Assembly: GCA_024500155.1 (NCBI GenBank)
Contig: CM044867.1
Location: forward strand, 15,662,632-15,726,631
Length of the DNA stretch: 64,000 bases
Direction of reading: 5' to 3'
Origin: Chenopodium formosanum
Taxonomy: Eukaryota; Streptophyta; Magnoliopsida; Caryophyllales; Amaranthaceae
Shown here: positions 23,601 to 35,436 of the stretch, piece after piece
Numbering within the stretch: the first letter of the stretch is position 1
How the letters are laid out: each line of letters opens with the position of its first letter
Position numbers and translations under genes: made by a program
Notes under the pieces: generated by a model
What the model saw: the letters and a program-made list of their open reading frames with translations, nothing else
Database searches by the model: none
What the model was told of the DNA's origin: nothing

Positions 23601-24302
23601 TTTGGTTTTATCAAGAATCCCAATGAGTCTTGTGTTTACAAGAAGGTCAGTAGGAGTGAGGTCGCCTTCCTAGTCTTATATGTCGACGACATTTTGCTCA
23701 TTGGACATAGCATTCTAATGTTAGAGTCTGTAAAGACTTGGCTCGAAAAATGGTTTTCAATGAAAGACTTGGGAGAGGCTCAATACATACTAGGTATCAT
23801 GATCTATAGGGATAGATCAAAGATGATGATAGAATTGAGTCAAAGTACTTATATTAATAAGGTACTGGCTCGATTCAACATGGAAGGAGCCAAGAGAGGC
23901 CACCTGCCCATGTCACATGGCATAACCCTAAGCAAGAAGCAGTGTCCAAAGACACTAGATGTATCGGATGCTTTAAGCGCTACGAGCCGATACCAATCGA
24001 ACCCAGGAGAGGCGCATTGGACTGCGGCTAAGAATATCCTATACTACCTAAAAAGGAACAATGATATATTTCTGGTCTATGGTGGTAAAGATGAATTGGT
24101 TGTTGAGGGATATACCGACGCAAGCTTCCAGACAGATAGAGACGACTTCAAGTCACAATCTGGATATGTATTATGTCTCAATGGAGGAGCTTTTAGTTGG
24201 AAGAGTGTAAGCAAAGCACAACTCCTAATTGTACAACTAAAGCCGAATACTTGGCACCATCTGAGGCAGCTAAGGAGGCAGTTTGGATTCGCAAGTTCAT
24301 AG
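20667..24302 (+). pseudogene. Ty1/copia gag-pol, decayed
   Basis: The ATG at 20667 opens a copia-type Gag (UBN2-like, motif TNFLDWQRNLRIVL). It is followed by a zinc knuckle CFYCNKKGHWKRD (about 21450), a protease (WVLDTGCGSH, about 21575), integrase (HTDVCGPM, about 22170; RSDRGSEYL, about 22360; FERRN, about 22470), reverse transcriptase (QMDVKTAFLNG, about 23420; catalytic YVDD 23679-23690) and the start of RNase H (GYTDASFQTD, about 24110). Most of it lies in one frame. That frame has stops at 21180-21182, 22452-22454 and 22746-22748, a two-step frame change between about 22040 and 22200 in the integrase, and a frame break near 24220. The element cannot encode a functional polyprotein. 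Confidence 0.9.
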
Positions 24303-25454
24303 GTGAACTTGATGTTTACCCTCTATCAAGGGTCCAATAGACCTCTATGGTGACAACAATGGAGCTATTGCTCAGGCTAGAGAGCCACGAGAACATCAGA
24401 AGGTCAAGCATGTGAAAAGGCGATTTAACATGATTCGAGAATGCAAGTTAGAGGGTGTAATCAGAATTTGCAAGGTTGGAACGGATGATAATGAGCCGAT
24501 CCATTCACTAAACCTTTGCCTCAAGTTAAGCACAACAAACAAATTGAAGCAATGGGAATCAAGCATGTCATAAACTGGCTTTGAATTCCTTATGTTAGTG
24601 TTTTAGTTAAATTTTGGATAATGTTAATGTAAAACACTATGATGAATCATTCAGTTTTGGAGTAATTAAATTTTTCATGCAATTTAAATCACTCCGTCTC
24701 TATTAAATTGTGGTTTAGAATTGAATAATGAGTCCATTTGATTTTAAAGAATATTCAAAATAGGATATCAAGACAATGTCTTGGATAAAGAAACACCTAT
24801 TAAGTGAACATTAAATATTTTAATCGAAAATTATCCCAATCAAGGTCATTCATATGGTGGATGATTAATGATCAATAGAGATTAATGTGTAGTATGATTC
24901 ATAGCATCGTTTCTTGTGCTATGAGGATATAAATCATTTGCACAAGTATTGGTTTGGAACCATACTGGATCGACCTATGAGAATACTTTAAGAGATTTAA
25001 ATCGTCATAAGTATTTTCTCATTATTAGTATCGGAACTCTTTTCCTCGGCCATGAGTAATGGGAGGTCTCTTGTTTGAGTACTAGTCCGTTCATAATGTC
25101 AATCAAACATCTGCCGTAATTGGGGACCATGACGACGACTATCAGGCGGCTAGGTCCTCTTGGTAAGAGAAGCTACATTACAAGACTAGGAATGTCCCCC
25201 TACTAATAATAGGGAACATGTCTTGTTGTATACAAGGCCTCTCGAAGAGCGAGACTGTGAAAATGCATGGTCGTGCTCAGATGGATTTTAGAAATCATCT
25301 GCTTATTGACAGTCAAACTCGGATTTCTAAAAACACTTATAGACGTAACAGGGATGACGAATAATCTAACCCTGTAGTTCATGAAGAGACATGAAGATAC
25401 ATAAGAAAGGGGCTATACACTGAATACTAACTTGTCCGGAAGGACAAGTGGGAG
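24303..25454 (+). mobile_element. Ty1/copia 3' remainder, non-coding tail and polypurine tract
   Basis: At 24303-24590 the end of RNase H is recognisable in broken frames, with text encoding a DNNGAI-like motif and an IRECKLEGVI-like string. About 850 bp of AT-rich non-coding sequence follow, ending in acaagtgggaga (about 25443-25454), a typical copia polypurine tract. Confidence 0.65.
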
Positions 25455-26194
25455 ATTGAAAGGAATGGTGTCCTTCGAACAAGTGTATTATTCTGATAGT
25501 GGTTTCAAAATTATTAGAAAGCTAATATTTTCAGTAAGGTCAAGTGATCGGAATACCTGGGTGGAGGCCACTTCCGATCAGTAATATTAATTCGACTTGA
25601 AGAATTCATTCGGAACAAATTAATGAGTCACCCGAGTATTAAATATTTAGACGTCAGAAATTCGAGCTTAAAGCGTCGATACCGAGCGTCGGAAGTCTAG
25701 TGAAAAATAGTAAATGACGAGACGCGCAAAATAATAATAAATCGACAATATTCCCAAAATACCCTATCATCGGAACGCCTCAAGCATCTGAATGCTAGGG
25801 GCATAATATGCTAAGCACAGGTGGCTAGCATGCGCACCATGCCGAGCCAAAGGTGGCTGGCTGGTGTGTGCTAGCGCACCATGGCTAGCAGCAGCTAGCA
25901 GCCGCAAGCACAACAAGGCAGCAGCTGCTGGCAGCCCGCACATGGTGTGCGCGGCATGCTAGCAGTAGCCCGCACTTGGAGTGCGTGGCTTGCTAGCCAC
26001 AGCAGCAGCCCGCATCTCCAAGTGATGGGCTGGGCTTTGGCTAGGACTAAGGAACGGGTAGTAGGGCCGAAGCATATGGGAAGCAAATGGGAAGCAAGTG
26101 GGTGAGGGACATGTGGCACAAGGAGATTATTGAGTGGGGAGCGAGCAAGTATGGTCCCCTACTCTCCAAGTGGTCCTCACTTCCCTTTACATAT
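25455..26194 (+). repeat. Putative 3' LTR of the decayed copia element (truncated)
   Basis: The sequence begins directly after the polypurine tract (ttgaaaggaatgg). It includes GC-rich repeats with AGCCCGCA starts at 25933, 25967 and 26007, each followed by a partial inverted copy (GTGCGCGGC, GTGCGTGGC). It runs into the long-LTR copy near 26195 without a clear TG...CA end, so it is probably truncated there. I could not confirm the matching 5' LTR. Confidence 0.4.
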
Positions 26195-28174
26195 GTGTAG
26201 GGAATATTTCAAGCATTATAACCCCAAGCTTGAACCTCACTGTGATCATACACTTAAGCATGGTGGCGTCCAAAGGGAAAGAAAAGAGAGCAAAAGAGTC
26301 TCCAACACGTTTTAGGAACTTGTAAACCGTTAACAAGGTGAAGTTACACCCCTTAACGATCCATGAGATCGTCAACTCTATAAGATCTTGAACCAAATAG
26401 GGTTTGGGGATGAGGGTACCAATCCAATCTACAAAAGAAAGGACATGCCCTATAAAATAGGCCTCTACTTTATTCTACTCGTATTCCTGTGCGCTTTTTG
26501 ACTAACATGCAATCACTATGTTAATCCTAAACCTGTTTATCTATGTTGGTTGTATATTAATGCACAAATAAATCTATTATTGGCGATCACTTGAATTAAA
26601 ATCCATATTAGCCTAAACCAAAGTATTAAATATCTTACTAAGCGTGATTCCAAATACAAACTCCCTTTAACATGCATAAAAGGCGTGATCAATGAATAAC
26701 AATAATAAATAATATAAAGCAACATAATAATAATAATCATAATTATAATCATAATAATATCATCATAATAATAATCATAACATCAATTATAATCATATCA
26801 ATGCTAAAGCATAATAACGATAGCAAGATCCAAGGCATGATACTAACAACATTAATAACAAACCCTAGCATGCATGTCACTAAGCATTAAAGATCAAAGC
26901 TTTAAACCTAACATGGTACCAGCGTGATATCAACATAATATTAGAAAGCATAGGAAGCACCCTAAACATGATAGTTTAATGCAATAAATAACATCCTAAC
27001 ATGATACTAGGAATTAATCAAATCTAAGCATGTTTTCTACATTGCAATTATAAATAGGGAGTAAGCTAATTACTTACTTTGATGCTTCGTACCTCTTTCT
27101 AATAACAAAATACACCGGTTAGTAAACTTCAATGAAAATAATAAAACAAAGAACTAAATTAAATAAATAAAAGAAAGAGTTATAAAGTTTAGACTGGATT
27201 TGGGACCAAACCCTCAGAAATATATAAACCTTTCACGTCTAGGGCCAAGGCAACTTTGAACTTGGCTAGGTGTGTCAAGATCTAATGAGTGCGGAATTGT
27301 GTTTGGTAAAAACTAGTTTATAGAGAGAGAGAGAGAGAGAAAAAGAGAGAGAGAGAGAATAAGCTATATTGCTCAAGAGAGAGAATAAAGAGAATTGATG
27401 ATTGTTTATTGTTGATGATATAAAAACGGAGGTCTAGGACCCTATTTATAATAAAAATAACCCGGAAAAGTATAAAATTTGATAAGGAATAAAACTACAA
27501 GTTGTTGTCGCAAAACCACTCTATCGCTTGGCGACAGAGTCTGTCGCGTGGTGACAGGCCTGTTGTTTGGCGACAGTCTGGTTTTCACTCGCTTTCCACG
27601 TGGAATCCAATCTATAACCAAATTTGATATATGGAATCCGTACAGAAGCTAAAATCGTACTTTAATAAAATAATAAAATAGTAATATTTTATTCCAAATA
27701 AAATTCATCATAATATAATTATTAATGCTAACTCTATTAGATTTTAAAAGAGCCTTCTAGAGAATTCTAGAAGACTATAATCAATCCTAATAATTTTAGG
27801 AATAATAATTAACATTGGGCCCTCCTCTAGATCATTGGGCCGCATGTAAAGAACAAACCGGGCCCAGTTTAGTATTTTGGCCATAACTTCCTCATTATTC
27901 ATCGGAATTGGGCTTATAATATATCTTTGAAAAGTAAGCTTTTTGCAAGCCTCATCGAACTACACTATTATTGGACCCTTATCATAGACCAAACTAAACA
28001 GGACGGGCTATTTTAATAAAAATATAGTTATTTTCAAAAAAGGAATAAAGAATTTTAAAAAACTCTAATTGCAACACTAGACTTTTCACACTTTCATTTC
28101 ACTCGATTATGGTTCGACGCGAAAGGTACTCATCACTGGGTTTGGTTTTGGGGAGACACAAATGAGTGTCTACA
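26195..28174 (+). repeat. Long LTR (family ending TGTCTACA), forward copy
   Basis: This copy is homologous, in inverted orientation, to 36945-38165. Matching landmarks are ggaatatttcaa (26201), ggcgtccaaagggaaag (26265), a TATA-like ctataaaatagg (26451) and accaaccaacatag-type text near 26540. Further along are a splice-like agaaagaggtacgaag block seen in reverse at 27090, and ggccataacttcctcat (27880). A GA-repeat tract is at 27322-27357. Three palindromic CTGTCGC...GCGACAG words are at 27521, 27541 and 27560. It ends GTGTCTACA. No coding region is seen. Confidence 0.6.
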
Positions 28175-28177
28175 ATA

Positions 28178-28664
28178 TGTTAGTGACACTTGTAGAATTA
28201 TTATTAGTTTGCATATTTATTTTAATTTTACTTTAAAATAAATTATGGAATTTCATGATCCCACATTGATGGAATAGAAATTCCCACTCTCACTCTTCTG
28301 TATAAATACCCACCTTGGGTTTTGGAAAAGAGTGTTTGAGTATGAGTTCAATAGAGCATTGCATTAGCAAAAACTCTTAAACTCATATAATACTTGGGTT
28401 TCGGTCGGACGTCGCTAACCCTGGGCTAACGGACCTTAAAGTCAGAGTTCGTCTTTGCGAGTGGATTTCCGTGGGAGGCTCGCGTACTTTCGGAGCTAAA
28501 GCTTTCAAGTAAGAGCCCGTTCGTTAGGGCGAATCACGCTTCAAAGGTATATTCCAATTTACCCTTTTGTGTTTATTTGTTATGCTTTATGGTTTTATTA
28601 ATTGTGAGTGGATCCTTGGCTCGGGTTCGTTTCCGCGGTGAGTCGGACTCACCAAACCCCAACA
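28178..28664 (+). repeat. LTR-like block with TATA box
   Basis: The block begins TGTTAGTGACAC and ends ACCCCAACA. TATAAATA lies at 28301-28308, and GC-richer U5-like sequence follows. It resembles a solo copia-type LTR, but the flanking 5-mers (caata and acgct) do not match. This is either a truncated LTR or a misplaced boundary. Confidence 0.35.
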
Positions 28665-29886
28665 ACGCTTAGATCACCCATCAATTTGGTGAAAAATCCG
28701 TTTATCATATTAAAGTAAATTAAAATATCAAAAATTATACGCCGGTTAAAGTGTGTGTTAAGCGCTTTCATTGATTATCTGAGTTGACTGCCTACCATGT
28801 GTCAACTAATCATGCCCTAAATAGACATTTTCATAAGAAAAGTAAGCACTGATAACTGCCAGACTCATTGCATTGCATGAGTTAGAAATCGAGCATGTAT
28901 TTTTCAACATGAAAGAAAGGTAAAGTAACCATCTTACATCCATGAAACAAGGAGGTGGAGCAAGCCAAGGAAGCAACATTGCACCATAATCCACCTTAGG
29001 ATCTATGAACTCCATAACGAAGGTCCTCATGGCTTATCTTCCCTTGTTGAACTCCCTCGGCAAGCAGGGGTTCAACATCAAAGTCAATTACTTATGAGGG
29101 TCAAGAAACCTATCCGAGCTAGGGTCAAGACAGCTGTCTTGACCAGATATCAATCAAAGTACACTGAAAAAACTTAGCTGAACTGATTGGAACTGAACTG
29201 AATAGAACTGAAATAAATTGTTTATGAGATAATAAAAATTAGGAACTAAACTGATTGGAGCTTAACTGAACTGAACCGAAATTAAGCTGAACAAAACAGG
29301 TCCCAAGTGTAAAACGCGCTGAATGAATGTATGATGATGTGTTAGTTCCAATTAAAATGCTTCTCTTTTTGATCCAATAGGTCGGCCCATGGCCAAAAAC
29401 ACACTTGCAACTCAAAAGAACATGGCAATCATGATACTTTTTTTGTTCCTAAATAAATACATCACTTGCTTTATTTGGCCTTAGAAGGATTATTGACTAC
29501 CTAAGAAAGAAATTTGACTTTACATAAGGATAACTAAACCACACAATTGAGTTTTTCTTAGAAAATGTTCTCCATGGATTAAAATATTTTCCATTAAACA
29601 AATGGAGACTATCTATATACTGCTCTTATAAATCTTAGAGGGAAAATGAAAGTCGTTCATTTGGAGATGATATGAGTTAGAGTAACAAACTAACAATCAA
29701 ATTACTTTAATACTCATATTATGATGATTGACCATTATATACTGTAGTATGAAAGCAAAAAGTAAATTCCTCAAATCGAAGAGAAAGGTTTAATAGGACA
29801 AAAATTGTTCATAAGTCATTAAAAAAAATGCTAAAATTAACATTCTTATAAATAATTTCTTCAACAGGCAGTTTACATTGCAGCAA
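28665..29886. other. Intergenic stretch without a supported gene
   Basis: The sequence is AT-rich. A degenerate (AACTGA)n low-complexity tract is at about 29165-29290. A minus-strand ORF at 28806-29030 encodes protein-like text (for example DPKVDYGAMLLPWLAPPP) ending at a possible splice donor (GAT|GTAAGA). I do not recognise it, and it could be an exon fragment. Confidence 0.5.
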
Positions 29887-31428
29887 AATAATAGGCTAAT
29901 GGTCAAAAGGAGGAGAAACTGGACGAAGATGATCAAAGCCCGGAGGGGCATCCAATACAAACGGAAAAGTAAATAATAGGCTAATTGATCATCTTTGTCC
30001 AATTTCTCCTCCTTTTGACCAGTGCCTTACGGGCTTGGTCTCTGACTTGGTCGACAATGGGAATCAAGATACTCTTCCCTTCTTCCTCTCGTCCCTTTGG
30101 GAAGTTTGGTTAACTCGCAATAATTTGGTCTTTCGCAATGCAGTCTATTCTCCAACCTCCATTTCCGTTTTGACTAAGGATTGGTACCAGCGAAGCAAAC
30201 ATGCCATGTCCTTTTCCTCTTGGCAATCGTCTCAGCAACATTCTCTTTCTCTTCATCGGGTGTATTCTCCTTCGGGCTGGCTTAAAGGTTGTGATCAGTC
30301 ATCGCTGGAAGCAGGGGCGAAGCCAGGATTTGGAACCTACGGGGCCGAATTCTGTATAGTTTAGTTCCAAATGCGACCCTAGTTAAACACCAGACTTGTA
30401 GTCTCCCAATGAGGACTTTTTGCATTCGGTTAGGCTTGGACTTAAAACTTATTATATTAATTAGCGATAATAACTTACTTACCACTTAAACCAATCCTCT
30501 TTGATCAATGTATGGGTTGGTGTGATAATATTTTGATATTTTTAGAAGAATACTACAATGCATTTTATTTTTTTTCAAAACTAAATTGATAGAGGAAAGA
30601 CCATTAAAAAAACATTGAAGAGGAAAAAAAAAAGACAATATTGGAAGAGCAAAAGAACATATTTAAGCGTGAGAAGAACCCAAAGAACTCGTTACTTTGA
30701 ATCTGAGAATTGATTAAATAATTGGCTTTAAAAAATTAAACCAAAAATTACTGTTGAGGGGACTTGAACCTAAGAGGCTCAGACCAAACATACTTAACAC
30801 AAGAATAGATGTTAACTACTAAAGCCAAGGAAATATCATTAACAAATAAGTTAGTTAATTTGTATATAATGTAAAGTTTACAGGGGCCAAAAAGAAATTT
30901 TAAAGGTTGCGGGAATGGGCTACGGGGGTCGGGCACCTGCCAGCCCCCCATGTAGCTCCGCCCATGGCTGGAAGCTTGCTTGATTTTTGATAGTGCTTGG
31001 GATAAACAGAATAATAGTGCAGGTGCAGGTTGGATTCTTCGAGCTTTGGGATCAAATGTGGTTTTGGGTGGAGGCTCCTGTGCTTGTCGAACTTCCTCTA
31101 CCCTCAAGGCAGAATTGCAAGCTTGTTTTTGGGCTCTCCCGGTGGCTTTGACAAGAGGCTTGTTGCGGGTCTCCATCTACACTGACTGTTCTTCTTTGTT
31201 TAATCTTCTGTGTGGTTCGGGATCCGATAATGTTGATTGTTGTTGGTTGCTTCATGATATTCGATAGGTTCTTGATGGTTTCCAGGCTTGTCATTTTCGA
31301 AAGGTTCCTCGATCCTGGGTGGCTCCTACTCATTGGGTGGCTATTCGAGCGCGACGTCGTCATTTTCTTTTTTGGTCTTTTTAGTTCGTTTCTTTTTCTA
31401 TGTTTGTTTATTTCTTAGTTCTATTTGT

Positions 31429-31497
<69 letters not shown>

Positions 31498-31506
31498 GGC
31501 TAATGG
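29887..31506 (+). mobile_element. LINE 3' end with RNase H domain, 16-bp target-site duplication
   Basis: Identical 16-mers aataataggctaatgg flank the block (29887-29902 and 31491-31506). The sense part encodes a LINE C-terminus: LWEVWLTRNNLVFRN (30090-30150), then an RNase H domain (IFDSAWDKQNNSAGAGWIL, about 30980-31040; LKAELQACFWAL, about 31110; IYTDCSSLFNLL, about 31180). A poly(A) tract (31430-31459) and (AAT)n follow. Next to the left TSD, 29903-29938 is an inverted copy of 29985-30021. A third partial copy of the TSD sequence lies between them (about 29972-29985). This suggests 5' inversion or two insertions. A hAT-type element splits the ORF at 30312-30966. Confidence 0.8.
30312..30966. 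mobile_element. Non-autonomous hAT-type element
   Basis: This 655-bp insertion is flanked by a perfect 8-bp duplication gctggaag (30304-30311 and 30967-30974). The left end CAGGGGCGAAGCCAGGA and the complement of the right end, CATGGGCGGAGCTACATG, are imperfect terminal inverted repeats. An 8-bp TSD and CA-starting ends of this kind fit the hAT superfamily. Removing it together with one TSD copy restores the LINE reading frame into the RNase H domain. No transposase is encoded. The annotated 109-codon ORF at 30035-30364 runs into it only by chance. Confidence 0.85.
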
Positions 31507-31737
31507 AACTTCTCAAATCTTAAAAGCTGACACCTTAATCATAACTTTAACCAAAGCTTGAAGCTTGAACACAAACATATTCTGATATTCATATACAAAT
31601 TACAAATGGAATGTTATTCCTCTCCTACAAAGAAGGCTCGATTGACACCCCGCCGTAACTAATGAAAATGTCAGAACGCTGCTCAGCTAATTTGTAATGA
31701 ATACGTATCCATACACAACCTCACGAATCACGAAGAT
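31498..31737 (-). other. CYP38 3' flank / 3' UTR
   Basis: These are 240 bp between the LINE tail and the CYP38 stop codon. No gene is seen. It is probably the 3' UTR and terminator of the minus-strand gene. I saw no clear canonical AATAAA signal on the minus strand. Confidence 0.5.
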
Positions 31738-34700
31738 CTAGCCAGCAATTTTGTATGTTGGATTGACAAGATTATCACCGCCGGAGACCACTTGAGCTGA
31801 TTCTATGACATCGCCGACCTTGAGATCTGCTAAATAATCTTCGTTTTCAGTAACATAGCCAAATACTGCATATCGACCATCTAATATATTGGCATTGCTT
31901 GGGGTCAGTTCACTTTCTTTTAGCAACCAAAATATTTGACTTGAAGCTGAATTGTTCTCAAATTCCTGCAACAAGTAGGAGCTGAATATGTCACAACAAA
32001 ACTATATACTGAACAAATAGTATGTCAATACTACATTTCTACATACATAACAGTATTTATGATTATTGTATAAAGGAAGAAAGTAGTATTGCGGTTATTG
32101 TATAAAAATCAGTATTTGCCGTTGCAAGTTCTCACCTCTCTAGCCATGGCCATTGTACCGAAGGCATTGAATGGAAGCTTTGTCTGAGCTTTGTATAAAC
32201 CAAGTTCCTAAAACCATATAGTACGGATTGTAAGATCTGAAATCATTTAATATTTTTCCAAAAGCAGTACATATTGTCTAAATATAAGGGTAATAGAGGA
32301 TCAAAATTACTCTAAAACAAAATTTCACCTTATTAAACAATGTATGCAAAACAGAACACCCAATAACCGAATAATATTAATTGATCATGCAATAAACAGT
32401 ACGCCACATTTCAGAAAAATAAATAAATAAATGAAAATCATAGGAAAAGTTACATATGCATTTATATTGGTCTCTTATTAAACATAACTAGCCTTTTGGC
32501 CCGTGCAATGCACGGGTTATTCATATAAAATTGTATTGAGAGATAAGTGAGGAAATATCATTAAGTCATTATAGGGTATAATATGTAATCGGAAACATGA
32601 TTAAAGAAATTTAAATTTTGGAACACTAATCGAAAAAGAGGCTTAAATAGAAAGGTGGAAGTGCTAAAATTAAAGAGAGAGAATAGGAAAAGGTTGAATT
32701 AAAGGAGAGAGAAGAAGATGAAGAGATGAAGTACAACTTTAATGAAAGAATTAAAAAAAAATGGTGTAATAAAAATTTAATAGTTTAAGATGAGAAGTGG
32801 CACTATGGCTAGAGAAGTGTAATAGAATGGATAGAGACCTGTGTCTTTCTTAATTTCTTGGTTATAGTTTTTGAATACTAAGTATAGATTGTGCAGTAAT
32901 GAACTATGGTGATGCACATTTGCAAAACATATTGTGAGAGGAGCTTACTTCAAGAGTTGCACCATAAAAAGGAACTTTTTCTCCTTCAACCATGATTTCC
33001 AATGGGATTGTGCGAGGCTTTTCTGTGCTTGGGTCAATGAAACCCTCAGCTGGACCTTCAGGGTCTCCTGTTTGGACAACAAAGCCATCGGCTGCAATAG
33101 AAAAGAAAGGCCATCATATCATTAAGACACACACACAGTTTCTTAACATTTCAATAACCACGAAAGTGTTGTAATTTCAGAATTCAGAGAATTTCTTAGC
33201 ATTTCAATAACCAAGACAGTATTGTAATTTCAGAATTTCTTGGCATTTCAATAGAATTTCTTAGCATTTCAATGACCACTAAAGCGTTGAAATATCAGAT
33301 TTTATTTAGCATTTTCAATGACCACAAAAGCCAAATGGGAGGAAACATTTTACGCCCCAGTAAGGCAGTAATTATGTTTATGACGCAAAACAACCAAAAG
33401 AAATAAAAGTTATCTGCACTAGCCATCAAGTCAGTATTCTAGTAAACAAACATATATTAACTGTCACTATAATTCCCATTAATTGTCGTAATAGTTACCA
33501 AATTACAAAGTATTCAATTTGGTACCTCTTTGGATTTCCATGCCATCATAAAAGTGTCTTTCCACCAAATCCACAAAATTGCCAGCAGTGACCGGGGCAT
33601 TATAGCCATCAAGAACAATACGAAAAACACAATCCTCGAGATTTGGATTGTCCTTCACCTTGACCTTCATCTGAATAACTGCTCTTCCCTTCAGGAGTGG
33701 CATAGATCGGTATTCTTCTGGCACTTCATATGGGAAGCCATCCACCATGTCCTCTTCAACACTGCAGAAACCCAATGCCCCAGGAAGATCTCAGCTGCAG
33801 TCAATAAGGATACCTATGAGATAAAGCTTATTTTAAGAGGTTTGGGCTTTACACGTCCTTTCTAATTCATCACACTAATGTTCTACTATCCCTCAAACCA
33901 CCCGAGAGTACCATACTTCCCCTTCATAACATCATAAGCACCCATTTTTTCCCCTGCCCTTTATAAAAGAGGAAAAGTGAAGAAACAAATAGAAAAGGGG
34001 ACTCTTAGGATTTTGGTATTACGAAGTCATATCACAATCTCCGACAGATTTTTTTTAGTTAAAAACAAAAATCCAGCAACCAAACCTTATAATCAACACA
34101 GAGAAAAAGCGACGAAACAGACAAGAAATGGGGCTCTTAAGAATTTTATGTTAGAAAGTCATAAATCACAATCTCACACTAATTTGTCAGCTAATTATAA
34201 AACAGCCAGCAAGCCTTGCATAAAATCAATTGACAACAAAAAGTAACTTCACATTCCTAATAACAGACTACAGACACTAACCTGCCAACATACTGAAGCA
34301 ACTCCTTTTGTTTAGGAGCAACCCCGTCCCTATTCCTGTTTTCGACAATCTGTTGGAGCTCACCCATTCCTATCTCTAGCTTGTCGAGCAACTCCATACC
34401 ACGATCTTTCTTTGATTCAGCCAGCCCTGAAATAATTAGACTCTTGCCATTCTTCAGTGCTCGAGACGCCTGCTTTAGGTTCTACAATTACGAAACAGCT
34501 TATAATCAATCATCAGCATTATCAACACTGAATAAGAAGATAATTCCTGTTAACAAAAGAATAAAGCCCTTGATTCTTACTCTCTCAACAGAATCGAGAG
34601 CTTTAAGGCCCGCGACCTTAAGGCTATCCGTAATGTCTTCCAACGGCTTCTGAACTTCCCTAATGGCCTTATTATCAATAGGCAATGCATATCTCAACAA

Positions 34701-35436
34701 TGCTTCAGGATCTTTGATTGGTGGACCAGATATTAACACTGCTAAATCTGGTAATGCTGGAGTAGTGATTGCTTGGGCATGGCTTTGCCAATTCAAATCA
34801 GGTGCTCCAGTTATCAACCCAATTGCTAATGCTATCGAAATCGCACATTGCTTCATCGAAAATGAATTCTTTTTCTGCTATCAAACACCATAAATATTTA
34901 CACATACAACCAAACGTCTGTAATAACGAATATTAGGCCTTATAAATGTTTTAGGTTGCACAGAAACGGATACGGACAAAAACATGGACGGGTAGGGGGT
35001 GGGAAACGGCAAAATCAAAATTCCAAAAAAAGGGGTACAGGAAAAATAATTCAACATAATTAAACTTCATACATTTGACACTAACTATCACCCATTAATA
35101 TTGGTCGATATTGATCAATCTCACACACATGAGCGGTAAACCCGTTAACTCGAATACAATATCACAAATTATTATGAAAATTATATAATTACTACCCAAA
35201 AATTTATAATACCAAGCAAAATCAAAATTAATTAGCAAAGTTAAACTTACTTGTTTATCATGGGAGTCAATATGACGAGGAACTTCAGAATAACAACAAG
35301 AGCTCAAACGACTGAACCGAGTTTTATTACGAAACTTGGGGATACCCAAATAAATAGGGGCAATTGGGTTATTAGGAAGTGCATGTTTTGAGGTGCAAAG
35401 AGAAGGATAAAAATGGTGACAAATGAAAGAAGACAT
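31738..35436 (-). CDS. CYP38: Thylakoid-lumen cyclophilin CYP38 (TLP40-like), complete seven-exon gene
   Basis: This is a host gene. Exons on the minus strand are 35436-35251, 34874-34581, 34481-34282, 33761-33526, 33091-32949, 32207-32136 and 31965-31738. All junctions are GT...AG with matching phases, giving 452 residues, close to the roughly 440-450 usual for the family. Exon 1 encodes a Ser-rich chloroplast transit region. Exon 2 begins with a hydrophobic lumen-targeting segment ([14 protein letters not shown]) ending at an AQA-type cleavage site, then the conserved [19 protein letters not shown]. Exon 3 encodes the helical domain. Exons 4-7 encode the cyclophilin-like domain ([65 protein letters not shown]), ending NPTYKIAG. 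The Arabidopsis family member is a lumenal protein needed for photosystem II assembly and repair. The gene appears intact and functional. Confidence 0.95.
32208..32948. other. CYP38 intron 5 with probable small transposon
   Basis: At 741 bp this is the largest CYP38 intron. It contains the perfect inverted repeat CCCGTGCA-a-TGCACGGG (32500-32516) and about 350 bp of A-rich sequence unlike the other introns. The CCCGTGCAATGCACGGG word is, as I recall, common at ends of plant repeats, but I could not find a matching second terminus or TSD. Confidence 0.4.

Noticed and set aside
28178..28664. Solo LTR with target-site duplication
   Set aside because: Flanking 5-mers do not match, so I report it only as an LTR-like block.
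28806..29030. Possible host exon on the minus strand with a splice-donor-like end
   Set aside because: The text looks protein-like, but I could not recognise it or find neighbouring exons; kept only as a note in the intergenic feature.
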